From assembly GCA_018062405.1 (NCBI GenBank), contig JAGOSF010000001.1, positions 62,001 through 126,000 of the forward strand: 64,000 bases of DNA, written 5' to 3'. The notes beneath the pieces were generated by a model. That model saw nothing but the letters and a program-made list of their open reading frames with translations, had not been told where the DNA came from and did not search any database. The position numbers were made by a program, and so were the translations under genes. The stretch's first letter is position 1. The number at the start of each line of letters is the position of its first letter. This stretch comes from Candidatus Babeliales bacterium. GTDB lineage: Bacteria > Babelota > Babeliae > Babelales > Chromulinivoraceae. Shown piece by piece: positions 29,107-37,057 of the stretch.

Positions 29107-30039
29107 TTAAACTTCAAAAGGTTCTCTCATGAAATCATACATAGCTTGCTGATCCTTAAAATCTTTACAACAAATCCAACCTTCTGAATTTTGATAAACT
29201 AAGACACAAAAATCTAATTCTTCTTTTTTTTCTAATTCCAGCCATTGTTGTTCAAATTCAAGAAAATTTAATCGACTAATTTTACAGCTATTTTCAGCAT
29301 TAACATACTTTGCAAGGTCAGCTTCATCGGGAGACCATGTTCCATCATAACTTTGTTTATAATGCCCAAAATAAAAGATATCTTCTTTACGATTATAATA
29401 TGCATATTTCTGAAAGTAATAATTTCGTCGGTTTGGAAAATGTTTTTCTTGGATAGTCTCTACAATGGTATTAATTTTGCAATGAGAATTTTGAGCCCCG
29501 GTAGAATCAAGATAACGCTGATTTATGATTATCATATTTCTATAACAAATATATTCCTCCATTCTTTTTGGAGCTGTCTTTATATTAAATGCATATCCAG
29601 CGTCCTGATATTCCTTGATAACTTTAGGATCAGTTTCAAGTGATACATGATTGTCTTCATGAATAACAATTAAAATAGTATCTGGCTTGCTCACTCGAAG
29701 CTTTTCCCATTCAAATACAATCTCTGCAAAATTTTTAACAGACATGTCAAAACAGTTTGTTGGATCACACATATTATTAATCGTAACATACGCATCCTCA
29801 TCACTTGTCATTTTGTCATAAATATAATACAACGCGATGATCCCACGCTCTTTAGTAATATCTATAAATTCATTTCCTTCACATGTTTTTGTATCATCCA
29901 TGAGCCATTCAATAAGCTTACCTGGTTCAAAGTCATCGCTAACTATGCGCCAAATTGCACAAAATCTATAATCTCCTGCTTGTAAACTTTTATACATTTC
30001 ATATTTTTTAGTTTTTTGCATGGTTATATATTGCTTCAT
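29107..30039 (-). CDS. Immunity protein B, two-domain form
   Basis: A 310-residue protein with two tandem copies of the immunity fold seen in proteins A and C. The first copy centres on CDPTNCFDMSVKNFAEIVFEW near residues 92-112. The second centres on AENSCKISRLNFLEFEQQW and YQNSEGWICCKDF near 245-295. Each ends in a short helical stretch. It has an AGGA ribosome site and no signal peptide. It lies 9 bp after toxin B, and its 3' end overlaps the possible TTG start region of toxin A. The duplication may give two specificities or neutralise two toxins. Confidence 0.65.
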   Translation of the reverse strand: MKQYITMQKTKKYEMYKSLQAGDYRFCAIWRIVSDDFEPGKLIEWLMDDTKTCEGNEFIDITKERGIIALYYIYDKMTSDEDAYVTINNMCDPTNCFDMSVKNFAEIVFEWEKLRVSKPDTILIVIHEDNHVSLETDPKVIKEYQDAGYAFNIKTAPKRMEEYICYRNMIIINQRYLDSTGAQNSHCKINTIVETIQEKHFPNRRNYYFQKYAYYNRKEDIFYFGHYKQSYDGTWSPDEADLAKYVNAENSCKISRLNFLEFEQQWLELEKKEELDFCVLVYQNSEGWICCKDFKDQQAMYDFMREPFEV

Positions 30040-30048
30040 ATCATATTC

Positions 30049-31311
30049 CTAAAAGTTTTTTTTACTTGGATAGCCCGTAGTAATAACGTTTTTCGAATCA
30101 ATCATTATTTCTATTAAAAGATTATTTAAACCTTGGCATAAATATATATTTTGATTCTGTTGTGTCGCATCACTTAAATCTTCGATTTTATTTTTAGAAG
30201 CTTCAAAAACAACTCGTGCTGTTTCTTCTATTGTCCAACTTGATGGGAAAAATGTTTTAGATTCACATAAAATTCCATTGTTCCAATATGACTCTGCCAT
30301 AAAGCATTCTTCAGCTCCATATTCAGCTTTACCATATTTTTTATTTTGCCATTGAAGTTTTCCTGATTTTTCTAAAGCATCATATTCATCATGATGAAAA
30401 CCTTCTAATTTATATTTTATTATACTTTGGCAATCAGTGCTAAATTTAGGATTTATCTTTGGATAAAAAATATGCCGCATTTTCATAATTAACCCAGGAA
30501 ATTCATCTTTTAAAATTTCATGTATATCAAGATAACGTTGCTTTATATCATCTGGAACTAAAGATATTTCACAGCATTTGAAAAATTGAATTTTTAATTC
30601 TTCTGGAGCTTGATGATCAAGAAGAGCCTTATATTCTTTCGCAGTATTTCGCAACATTGCATTTTCATAATCTTGCGTGATAGAAGTTAACATTTTTTGA
30701 CCAATCTCTGTTGTAAGAAAAGCAAAAGTTTCTTCGGTCAAAGGTTTTTTCGTACCACCTTTTACTATACTTGCACCATTTTTAACAAGATCACTTTCTG
30801 ATTGTAAAAATATTTTGGCCAAAAGTGATTGTTCTGCAGGATTCATACATCCTTGCGGAATGCCAGCAATTGCAGGGACTAATTCTGGATTAAAGCCATT
30901 ATTAATCGAATTTGTATTCGGAAGTATTGCAAAAATATCGATGCCCAATATTCTTTTGAAATGCATCTTGAAATTTTGAAAGTCAGGATGTTCTAAAAGC
31001 TCGCGAGCTTGGATAAGGTTGTTGATATATTCTTGTTTGTTAACCAACTTTGCAGAAACAGAAATTTGCCCCGTAGCTGATTTAACGATTCCAATCACTG
31101 GTTGCAGCGATCGCAGTTGTTGTAACGCTGCAGAGACACTATAACTACCTGCAAATCCACCGACAAAATGTGCACCATTTTCAACAGTTTCAAGTTTGGT
31201 GATCTGTTGATGGTGAAAAAAATGAAAAACCGAAAAGTTTAAAATTATTATCGATAAGAATAACTTTAAATTTCGGTTTATATTTTGAGAAAAAGAAGCT
31301 TTTTGATTCAT
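30049..31311 (-). CDS. Orphan toxin B with divergent C-terminal effector domain
   Basis: A 420-residue protein. The leader and shared module (about residues 15-175) closely match toxin A, with the same LKLFLSIIILNFSVFHF segment. After LVKNGA the sequence is unrelated to A and C until the end. The C-terminal region contains GFHHDEYDALEKSG, KAEYGAEECFMAES and KTFFPSSWTIEET, and ends in IMIDSKNVITTGYP. The last parts resemble the YP.DWS and GIIGSHYP strands of the EndoU domains in A and C, but the GGH motif is absent. It may be a distant BECR-fold nuclease, a degenerate EndoU or a different effector. Its immunity gene follows 9 bp later. Confidence 0.65.
   Translation of the reverse strand: MNQKASFSQNINRNLKLFLSIIILNFSVFHFFHHQQITKLETVENGAHFVGGFAGSYSVSAALQQLRSLQPVIGIVKSATGQISVSAKLVNKQEYINNLIQARELLEHPDFQNFKMHFKRILGIDIFAILPNTNSINNGFNPELVPAIAGIPQGCMNPAEQSLLAKIFLQSESDLVKNGASIVKGGTKKPLTEETFAFLTTEIGQKMLTSITQDYENAMLRNTAKEYKALLDHQAPEELKIQFFKCCEISLVPDDIKQRYLDIHEILKDEFPGLIMKMRHIFYPKINPKFSTDCQSIIKYKLEGFHHDEYDALEKSGKLQWQNKKYGKAEYGAEECFMAESYWNNGILCESKTFFPSSWTIEETARVVFEASKNKIEDLSDATQQNQNIYLCQGLNNLLIEIMIDSKNVITTGYPSKKNF
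30770..31280 (-). repeat. Conserved pre-toxin module, copy B
   Basis: Nearly identical to copies A and C over the module. It includes the leader found in copy A but stops at LVKNGA on the effector side. Confidence 0.85.
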
Positions 31312-31319
31312 CTTGTTTA

Positions 31320-31787
31320 TTAATTAACTATCTGCTGAGCGTCTTGTATAAACTGTTCCATATCTTCTTTTGATTGAAAGCCTTGGCAATGCACCCAATC
31401 TTTGTCATCACGATAGATAATCGCAAAAGAAGGGAGTTCTTTTTTTATTGTGCGCCAATTTTGAATAAATTCTTGAAAGTTATCAACGCTGATTTTACAA
31501 CTATTATTTTCGTTAACATAATTGACATATTCATCATATTCAGGTCCATCAACATCTTCATTAACAAACCATTCTCCAAAACCGATATACATTATTTTTT
31601 CTTTAAAGTTATTGTAAATATAAGTTGTATTGTATAAATTAATCTCTCTTGTAAAAATATCTATTTTGTATGGACTATAATCTTCTGAAATAAATATATT
31701 TAAATCCAATAATTTAGACTTAGGACATTTTTCAATGTTTAAGTATTTATTTAATTTTGATCGATATAATAAAATATATTCTTTCAT
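31320..31787 (-). CDS. Immunity protein C of the full-length toxin
   Basis: A 155-residue protein whose ATG overlaps the toxin C stop codon by one base (TAATG), a tight coupling. The C-terminal half (NENNSCKISVDNFQEFIQNW, IYRDDKDWVHCQGFQ, DMEQFIQDAQQIVN) is nearly identical to immunity A at DNA level. The N-terminal half (YRSKLNKYLNIEKCPK onward) is different, as expected if specificity lies there. There is no signal peptide. The role is inferred from position and from homology to the other two. Confidence 0.7.
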   Translation of the reverse strand: MKEYILLYRSKLNKYLNIEKCPKSKLLDLNIFISEDYSPYKIDIFTREINLYNTTYIYNNFKEKIMYIGFGEWFVNEDVDGPEYDEYVNYVNENNSCKISVDNFQEFIQNWRTIKKELPSFAIIYRDDKDWVHCQGFQSKEDMEQFIQDAQQIVN

Positions 31788-34700
31788 TAAAATTTCTCCA
31801 CATCAGGATAATGAGTTTTTATTCTTTTATTAGCAATGTCATAATGAACTATAATATCTAAACCTTCAGGAGTTTTACCTGAAATAATCAATGTGCCTGC
31901 TGTTCGTTCTGATATTTCGACAGATTTTGATAGCATCATTTCTATAGCTTTTAAATCACAGGTAAATTCAGACAAATCTTCAGGATAAATAGTTGAATCT
32001 TTATATATGTTAGGTTTTCTAGAATTATAAAAAATTACGTCTTTAGCGCCTAAAGGACCATCTTTTGTTATAGTTGGGTTGAAATAATCAAGCTTATTGC
32101 CACCAAAATTAGAATGCCCACCTTTTGGAGCTTGTTTTCTGTAATAATCTCCTGCGTGAATATGATACGAAGCGATATCTTCTATAAAATACTTTTCGTT
32201 GTTATACATGAAATATAATTTATGAAGATCTAAAAAATTTTTAATTTGAGCTCGATAGGGCTGAAGTTCATAAATTCGATTGAGATAGCAAACGTCTTCA
32301 AGAATAAGATTTTCTAAGTTTTTAAAGTTATCAGTATATTTTGCAAGGTCTTGTAATTGATAAATTAATGAAGCTTTTTCTTGAAAATAGTCAATTTGAA
32401 CGCCCGTTATTGGAGTTGTTAAATCTGTTATAACGGGTTTTTGTTGCATTGCAAGTGTAATTTCTTTTTGAATAATATCCCGCATGATTTCTTGTTGAAT
32501 AACATCGTGCATAATTTCTTGTGCACTTTTTTCTACAAGGTCAACTGCCTGCAAAGCTTTAGAAGCAACCTGATCTCCAAGAGTATTTGCACCATTTTTA
32601 ACAAGGACACTTTCAGATTGTAAAAATATTTTGGCCAAAAGCGACTGCTCTGTAGAATTCATAAAGTCTTGCGGAATGCCAGCAATTGCCGGGACTAATT
32701 CTGAATTAAAGCGATTGCTGATCGAGTTGGTGTTGGGCGCAATTGTAAAAATATCGATACCCAATATTCTCTTGAAATGCATCTTGAAATTTTGAAAGTC
32801 AGGATGTTCTAAAAGCTCGCGAGCTTGGATAAGATTGTTGATATATTCTTGTTTGTTGACCAACTTTGTAGAAACAGAAATTTGCCCCGTAGCTGATTTA
32901 ACGATTCCAATCACTGGTTGCAGCGATCGCAGTTGTTGTAACGCTGCAGAGACACTATAACTACCTGCAAATCTACCGACAAAATGTGCACCATTTTCAA
33001 CAGTTTCAAGTTTGGTGACATATTCATAGGTTTGATCAAGATACTCATGAACTTTATCCCAATTTTCTTTTAAGAAATAGGTTTGCAACTGCTCACTTTC
33101 AACCCATGCTTGCTGGCATAGATAGCCTACATAAACTGCCGTTGTAACAAACGCCGCTTGTGTAGCAAGCCCAACGACAACGGGTGACAGGACGGCTGCA
33201 GCAGCAGTCATTGCTAAAGCGACTGGCATTGCATCAATCGCTCCAGTAGCTAATCCGTAAGCAATTGCCTGACCGTAATCTAACACCGTGTTAAAATATT
33301 GCATTCCTGTTTGAAACTGTTCTGGAGCGCCAGTCAATGAGCCATCAAGATAATGGGTGATGCCATGGCAACAGTTGGTGCCTTGCATGGTTTCTGGCAA
33401 CAAGCCAGCTTGGTTGCATTGCTGTGATAATGATGCAAGAGTTGCGCAATACTGGGCTAAATTCTGTTGGTAGATTTCTAAATTTTTATACAGGTTCATA
33501 TTTGCTACCGAGTCTAAAACATCAAGCAGTTCTTCTGTTAAAAGATGTTGAATATCTAATCCATCAACCCGTTGAAACTGAGAAGTGTCGATACCTTGCG
33601 CTTGTAAAAATCCTGCAGTTTGAGGATTAAGGCTGTACTTTTTGACCGTAGGTGTTTGTTTTTTTAAAGATTCTTCGAAAGCATTCGATCGATGTTCCAT
33701 AACTTTTTGAAATGGACTATTTTGTTGAATATCTTTTTGAGAATGTAAAATAATATCGTTGTTGTGCTGCTGTAACTCTTGAAGATCTTGAGCAGTTATA
33801 GAAGATATTTTTTGCTCAAGAACTTTTTGATCTAATTGCTGAGATTCTTTTACAGGAATTTCAAGCGAGATTCTATTATCAAAGGCTGTATTTTGTTCTA
33901 AGTTTGAGTTTTGTGTAACAAAATCATGCAGCGATTGTTCTAATTCTTGAACTGATATTTTATGGGTTGCAGGCTCTTTTGTTGGCGCAGCTTTTTGTTC
34001 TGAGTTTTTTTCTTGAATTTTATCTTGTATTGCAGCAGCTTGTTGCGCTTCAGCCCGCAAAACTTCTGCTGTTTTATTTTTATCAGTTGGAAAAATTTGA
34101 TATTGTATTTCTGCAACTCTTTTGGCTGCCGATGAAAAAAGAGTTGGTCGCTCTTTGTGATGTTGTGCATCTAGTAATGTTTGTTCATGAGCTTGTTTAA
34201 TTGCAAGTTCATTTTTTTCTTTTTTATACTCGTTGTTTATAGTTACTAATTTAGATTTGTTTTTCGTCTGATTTTTTTCTTTATTATACTTACGATCAAG
34301 TTCTAATTTTTCTTGAGTATGTTGTTTTCTAAGATTGCCACTGTCGATTTTTTGCTGAGATTTTAATTCGTTGTAAGCTATTTTTTCAAGAGCTATTTGA
34401 CGAGCCTTTTCTTTTTTTTCAAAAGCTATTTTGTTGGCAATTTCTTGTTCTCGTTTTTGTTGCTCCCATTTTTGTGTATAAAAATGATACGCTTCTATTC
34501 GATATGATCTATCTTCTAAATGATTAAAACGATTAAAGTTAATTTTAAGACCTGGTATTAAATACGATGGTACGTTTATTGATAAACTAGATGCTAAAAA
34601 ATCTTGTATAGAATTAAATCGTGGATCATGAGCAAGTATTTCCAGCAATATATCTTGATCAAAATGTCCATTATCTTGGCAAATTCCCTCAATTAAACTT

Positions 34701-35428
34701 AAATCTTCTTGCCTAACGGGTACATTTCCTCCTTGGCATGAAAGATAACATACACCATCAAACAATTTGTTTAATCCTGATTGAAATACTCGCTCATGAT
34801 ATAGTCTAATTTGTTGATGTCGGTGATAGATGTCTTGTTGCCGCTCACGTTCTCCATCTTGAGCCATTTTTTCAAGATTTCGTGTCGCAAAGGCTATTTC
34901 GCCACGAGATTTTCCTGAGGTTGATTGGATGGGTTGTTGTGCTGATTTTTTTTGATAAAGAGCAATGGAGCTATTTTGAGTTGATCCGTTGCTAAGATTT
35001 TGTTGTGATGAACTATTTGTTGAGTGATTAACAGTGATTCCTTGATATCCAGTCATAGAATGAGTTGACTGAGGAAGCGTTTTAATAATCGAGACGCCAT
35101 TTTCTGTATCAAAATAAAGATACCCTTCGCCCTCATTTACTTCATCATGCCACCTAATATTATTTGAATAATATCCGCCATTTCCATCATAAAATATAGG
35201 TATATGATTAACTGAGCCATCTTGGGCTGTTGCAGGAAAAGCTAGTCCGTCGTAAGTATTTGGATTAACTTCGTCTACTGCTGTTATAAATACTTTTTTA
35301 ATATCTGTAAATTCTATTGCGTCAGCGCGCCGTGCATACAAGTTGATATTCCAAAAAATGATTAAAAATAAAAAGCGCAGAGCAATATTAAAGATTTTTT
35401 TTAAAAATATAGATTGTTGTAGAGTCAT
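31787..35428 (-). CDS. Full-length polymorphic toxin C with EndoU-like C-terminus
   Basis: A 1213-residue exported protein with an N-terminal signal or anchor (ALRFLFLIIFWNINLYA). A strand-rich segment with YDGNGGYYSNNIRWHDEV precedes a long Gln/Lys-rich coiled coil (about 330-480). Helical regions and a hydrophobic Ala-rich stretch (about 740-775: AMPVALAMTAAAAVLSPVVV) follow. The shared module spans about 803-955. The tip has H1089, H1091, H1105 and K1122 (SYHIHAGDYY...KGGH) and ends THYPDVE, matching toxin A with identical spacing. The layout (trafficking N-terminus, conserved pre-toxin module, variable nuclease, adjacent immunity gene) is that of a polymorphic toxin. I do not recognise the N-terminal delivery region as RHS, CdiA or LXG. 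Confidence 0.75.
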   Translation of the reverse strand: MTLQQSIFLKKIFNIALRFLFLIIFWNINLYARRADAIEFTDIKKVFITAVDEVNPNTYDGLAFPATAQDGSVNHIPIFYDGNGGYYSNNIRWHDEVNEGEGYLYFDTENGVSIIKTLPQSTHSMTGYQGITVNHSTNSSSQQNLSNGSTQNSSIALYQKKSAQQPIQSTSGKSRGEIAFATRNLEKMAQDGERERQQDIYHRHQQIRLYHERVFQSGLNKLFDGVCYLSCQGGNVPVRQEDLSLIEGICQDNGHFDQDILLEILAHDPRFNSIQDFLASSLSINVPSYLIPGLKINFNRFNHLEDRSYRIEAYHFYTQKWEQQKREQEIANKIAFEKKEKARQIALEKIAYNELKSQQKIDSGNLRKQHTQEKLELDRKYNKEKNQTKNKSKLVTINNEYKKEKNELAIKQAHEQTLLDAQHHKERPTLFSSAAKRVAEIQYQIFPTDKNKTAEVLRAEAQQAAAIQDKIQEKNSEQKAAPTKEPATHKISVQELEQSLHDFVTQNSNLEQNTAFDNRISLEIPVKESQQLDQKVLEQKISSITAQDLQELQQHNNDIILHSQKDIQQNSPFQKVMEHRSNAFEESLKKQTPTVKKYSLNPQTAGFLQAQGIDTSQFQRVDGLDIQHLLTEELLDVLDSVANMNLYKNLEIYQQNLAQYCATLASLSQQCNQAGLLPETMQGTNCCHGITHYLDGSLTGAPEQFQTGMQYFNTVLDYGQAIAYGLATGAIDAMPVALAMTAAAAVLSPVVVGLATQAAFVTTAVYVGYLCQQAWVESEQLQTYFLKENWDKVHEYLDQTYEYVTKLETVENGAHFVGRFAGSYSVSAALQQLRSLQPVIGIVKSATGQISVSTKLVNKQEYINNLIQARELLEHPDFQNFKMHFKRILGIDIFTIAPNTNSISNRFNSELVPAIAGIPQDFMNSTEQSLLAKIFLQSESVLVKNGANTLGDQVASKALQAVDLVEKSAQEIMHDVIQQEIMRDIIQKEITLAMQQKPVITDLTTPITGVQIDYFQEKASLIYQLQDLAKYTDNFKNLENLILEDVCYLNRIYELQPYRAQIKNFLDLHKLYFMYNNEKYFIEDIASYHIHAGDYYRKQAPKGGHSNFGGNKLDYFNPTITKDGPLGAKDVIFYNSRKPNIYKDSTIYPEDLSEFTCDLKAIEMMLSKSVEISERTAGTLIISGKTPEGLDIIVHYDIANKRIKTHYPDVEKF
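32546..33018 (-). repeat. Conserved pre-toxin module, copy C
   Basis: The copy inside the full-length toxin. Upstream of TKLETVENGAHFVG it joins the body of the long protein instead of the leader seen in A and B. Confidence 0.85.
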
Positions 35429-35514
35429 ATTTTTTCATGCAGCTTTTGTTTGAGGTGATAATAAAATTAATTCACTGTAACAAAGCTCTTCTACAGGGTC
35501 AACTTATAAAAAAA

Positions 35515-35547
35515 AGCCCGTGAGAAAATAAACTTTTCTCACGGGCT
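35515..35547 (-). terminator. Rho-independent terminator of gatB
   Basis: A perfect 14-bp stem (AGCCCGTGAGAAAA with complement), a 5-nt loop, then a run of eight T on the minus strand, 22 bp after the gatB stop. Confidence 0.92.
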
Positions 35548-35569
35548 CAATATATTAAAACCTAAAAAT

Positions 35570-37033
35570 CTAGCTTAATAATTTTTTCAACAAGGCTTGC
35601 AATTGCTTTGGGTCGCCATTGCCATTGGTAGCTTTCATACAGGTTCCAACAAAAAAACCAAATAGATTTTGTTTACCAGAACGATACTCTTCAACCAACG
35701 CAGCATTTTGAGCAAGAATATCTTTAACGATAGCTTCTAACTCATCAGCAGATCCAACCTGTTTTAAACCTTTGCTTTCAATAATTTCTTGAATATCGCC
35801 ACCAGAAACAGCAACAATATCAAAAATTTCTTTGGCAGCTTTATTATTAATAACACTTTCTTCTACTAATTTTACCAAAGTCGCTAATTTTACAGGAGTT
35901 ACTTTACAATCTTCGATGCTATTTTTTAAGTCTTTAAGGGAACCTAAAACATCTCGTAACAACCAGTTCACACAAGATTTACTTGCATGGCACGCCATTA
36001 ACTCTTCGAAATATTGCGTCAAAGCTAAATCGGTTGTGATAATATCAGCTTCGTAATCAGAAAGGCCAAACTCTTGTTTGTAACGTTCATATTTTGCAAA
36101 TGGCATTTCTGGAAATTGCGCCTTAAGTTCATCTAAATGTTCTTGCGTAACTTTCACTAAAGCTAAATCTGGATCAGTAAAAAAACGATAATCTGCCATG
36201 CCTTCTTTTTTACGCATCGAAACAGATACTCTATTTTTAGAATCCCACAAACGAGTTTCTTGAACAATTCGCTCGTTATTCATAACTGCTAAAATTTGAC
36301 GTTCAGCTTCGTACTCAATTGCATCACCAATAAACTTAAATGAATTAATATTTTTTAATTCACAACGAGTTCCCAAGATTTCAGATGTTTTTAAACGCAC
36401 AGAAAGATTGGTATCTGCACGAAATGAACCTTCTTCCATATTGCAGGTGCTGACTTTGACATATTGCATAATCGTGCGCAAAGCTTTTAAATAAGCTCGA
36501 GCTTCTTCTGCATTATCGATATCTGGTTCAGTTACGATCTCAATTAAAGGTGTTCCAGTTCTGTTTAAATCAACAAAACTTTCGCCTGTAAAATCTGAGT
36601 GCGTATTTTTTCCAGCATCTTCTTCAATATGAATTCGATTAATTCTTATTTTTTTAACACGGCCATCTTCAAGACGAATCATCACATAACCATTGCGACA
36701 AATTGGATGATCATTTTGTGTAATCTGATAATTTTTTGGAAGATCAGGATAAAAATAATGTTTACGATCAAATTCAGAAATCAAAGAAACTTCACAATTT
36801 GTACCAAGGCCAGCTAAAATTGCATATTCCACAACCTGTTTATTTAAAACAGGCAACACTCCTGGATATCCAGCACAAACTGGACAAATATTTTTATTTG
36901 GCTGCAACTCTTGAGCATTTGAACACGAACAAAAAATTTTACTTTTTGTATTCAACTGAACATGCACTTCGATGCCAATATCCATTCGATATGTAGGATA
37001 TCTATCCAAAACAGAAGTTGATTTCTCCACCAT
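35570..37033 (-). CDS. gatB: Asp/Glu-tRNA amidotransferase subunit B
   Basis: A 487-residue GatB, which activates Asp-tRNA(Asn) or Glu-tRNA(Gln) for amidation. Motifs include DIGIEVHVQLNTKSKIFC, the zinc-ligand cysteines (CSC and CPVCAGYPGVLP), YFYPDLPKNYQITQ, IRINRIHIEEDAGKNTH, DLNRTGTPLIEIVTEPD and the C-terminal YqeY-like helical domain ending NGDPKQLQALLKKLL. Length and motifs are complete. gatA and gatC are not adjacent, so the operon is dispersed. It lies 24 bp downstream of rng and ends at a strong terminator. Confidence 0.96.
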   Translation of the reverse strand: MVEKSTSVLDRYPTYRMDIGIEVHVQLNTKSKIFCSCSNAQELQPNKNICPVCAGYPGVLPVLNKQVVEYAILAGLGTNCEVSLISEFDRKHYFYPDLPKNYQITQNDHPICRNGYVMIRLEDGRVKKIRINRIHIEEDAGKNTHSDFTGESFVDLNRTGTPLIEIVTEPDIDNAEEARAYLKALRTIMQYVKVSTCNMEEGSFRADTNLSVRLKTSEILGTRCELKNINSFKFIGDAIEYEAERQILAVMNNERIVQETRLWDSKNRVSVSMRKKEGMADYRFFTDPDLALVKVTQEHLDELKAQFPEMPFAKYERYKQEFGLSDYEADIITTDLALTQYFEELMACHASKSCVNWLLRDVLGSLKDLKNSIEDCKVTPVKLATLVKLVEESVINNKAAKEIFDIVAVSGGDIQEIIESKGLKQVGSADELEAIVKDILAQNAALVEEYRSGKQNLFGFFVGTCMKATNGNGDPKQLQALLKKLLS

Positions 37034-37057
37034 AATCCTTTTGATAACTTTTATACT

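Noticed and set aside
32980..33018. TVENGAHF in the shared module compared with the VENN pre-toxin motif of CdiA
   Set aside because: Only four residues are similar and the surrounding sequence does not match; not evidence of a CDI system.
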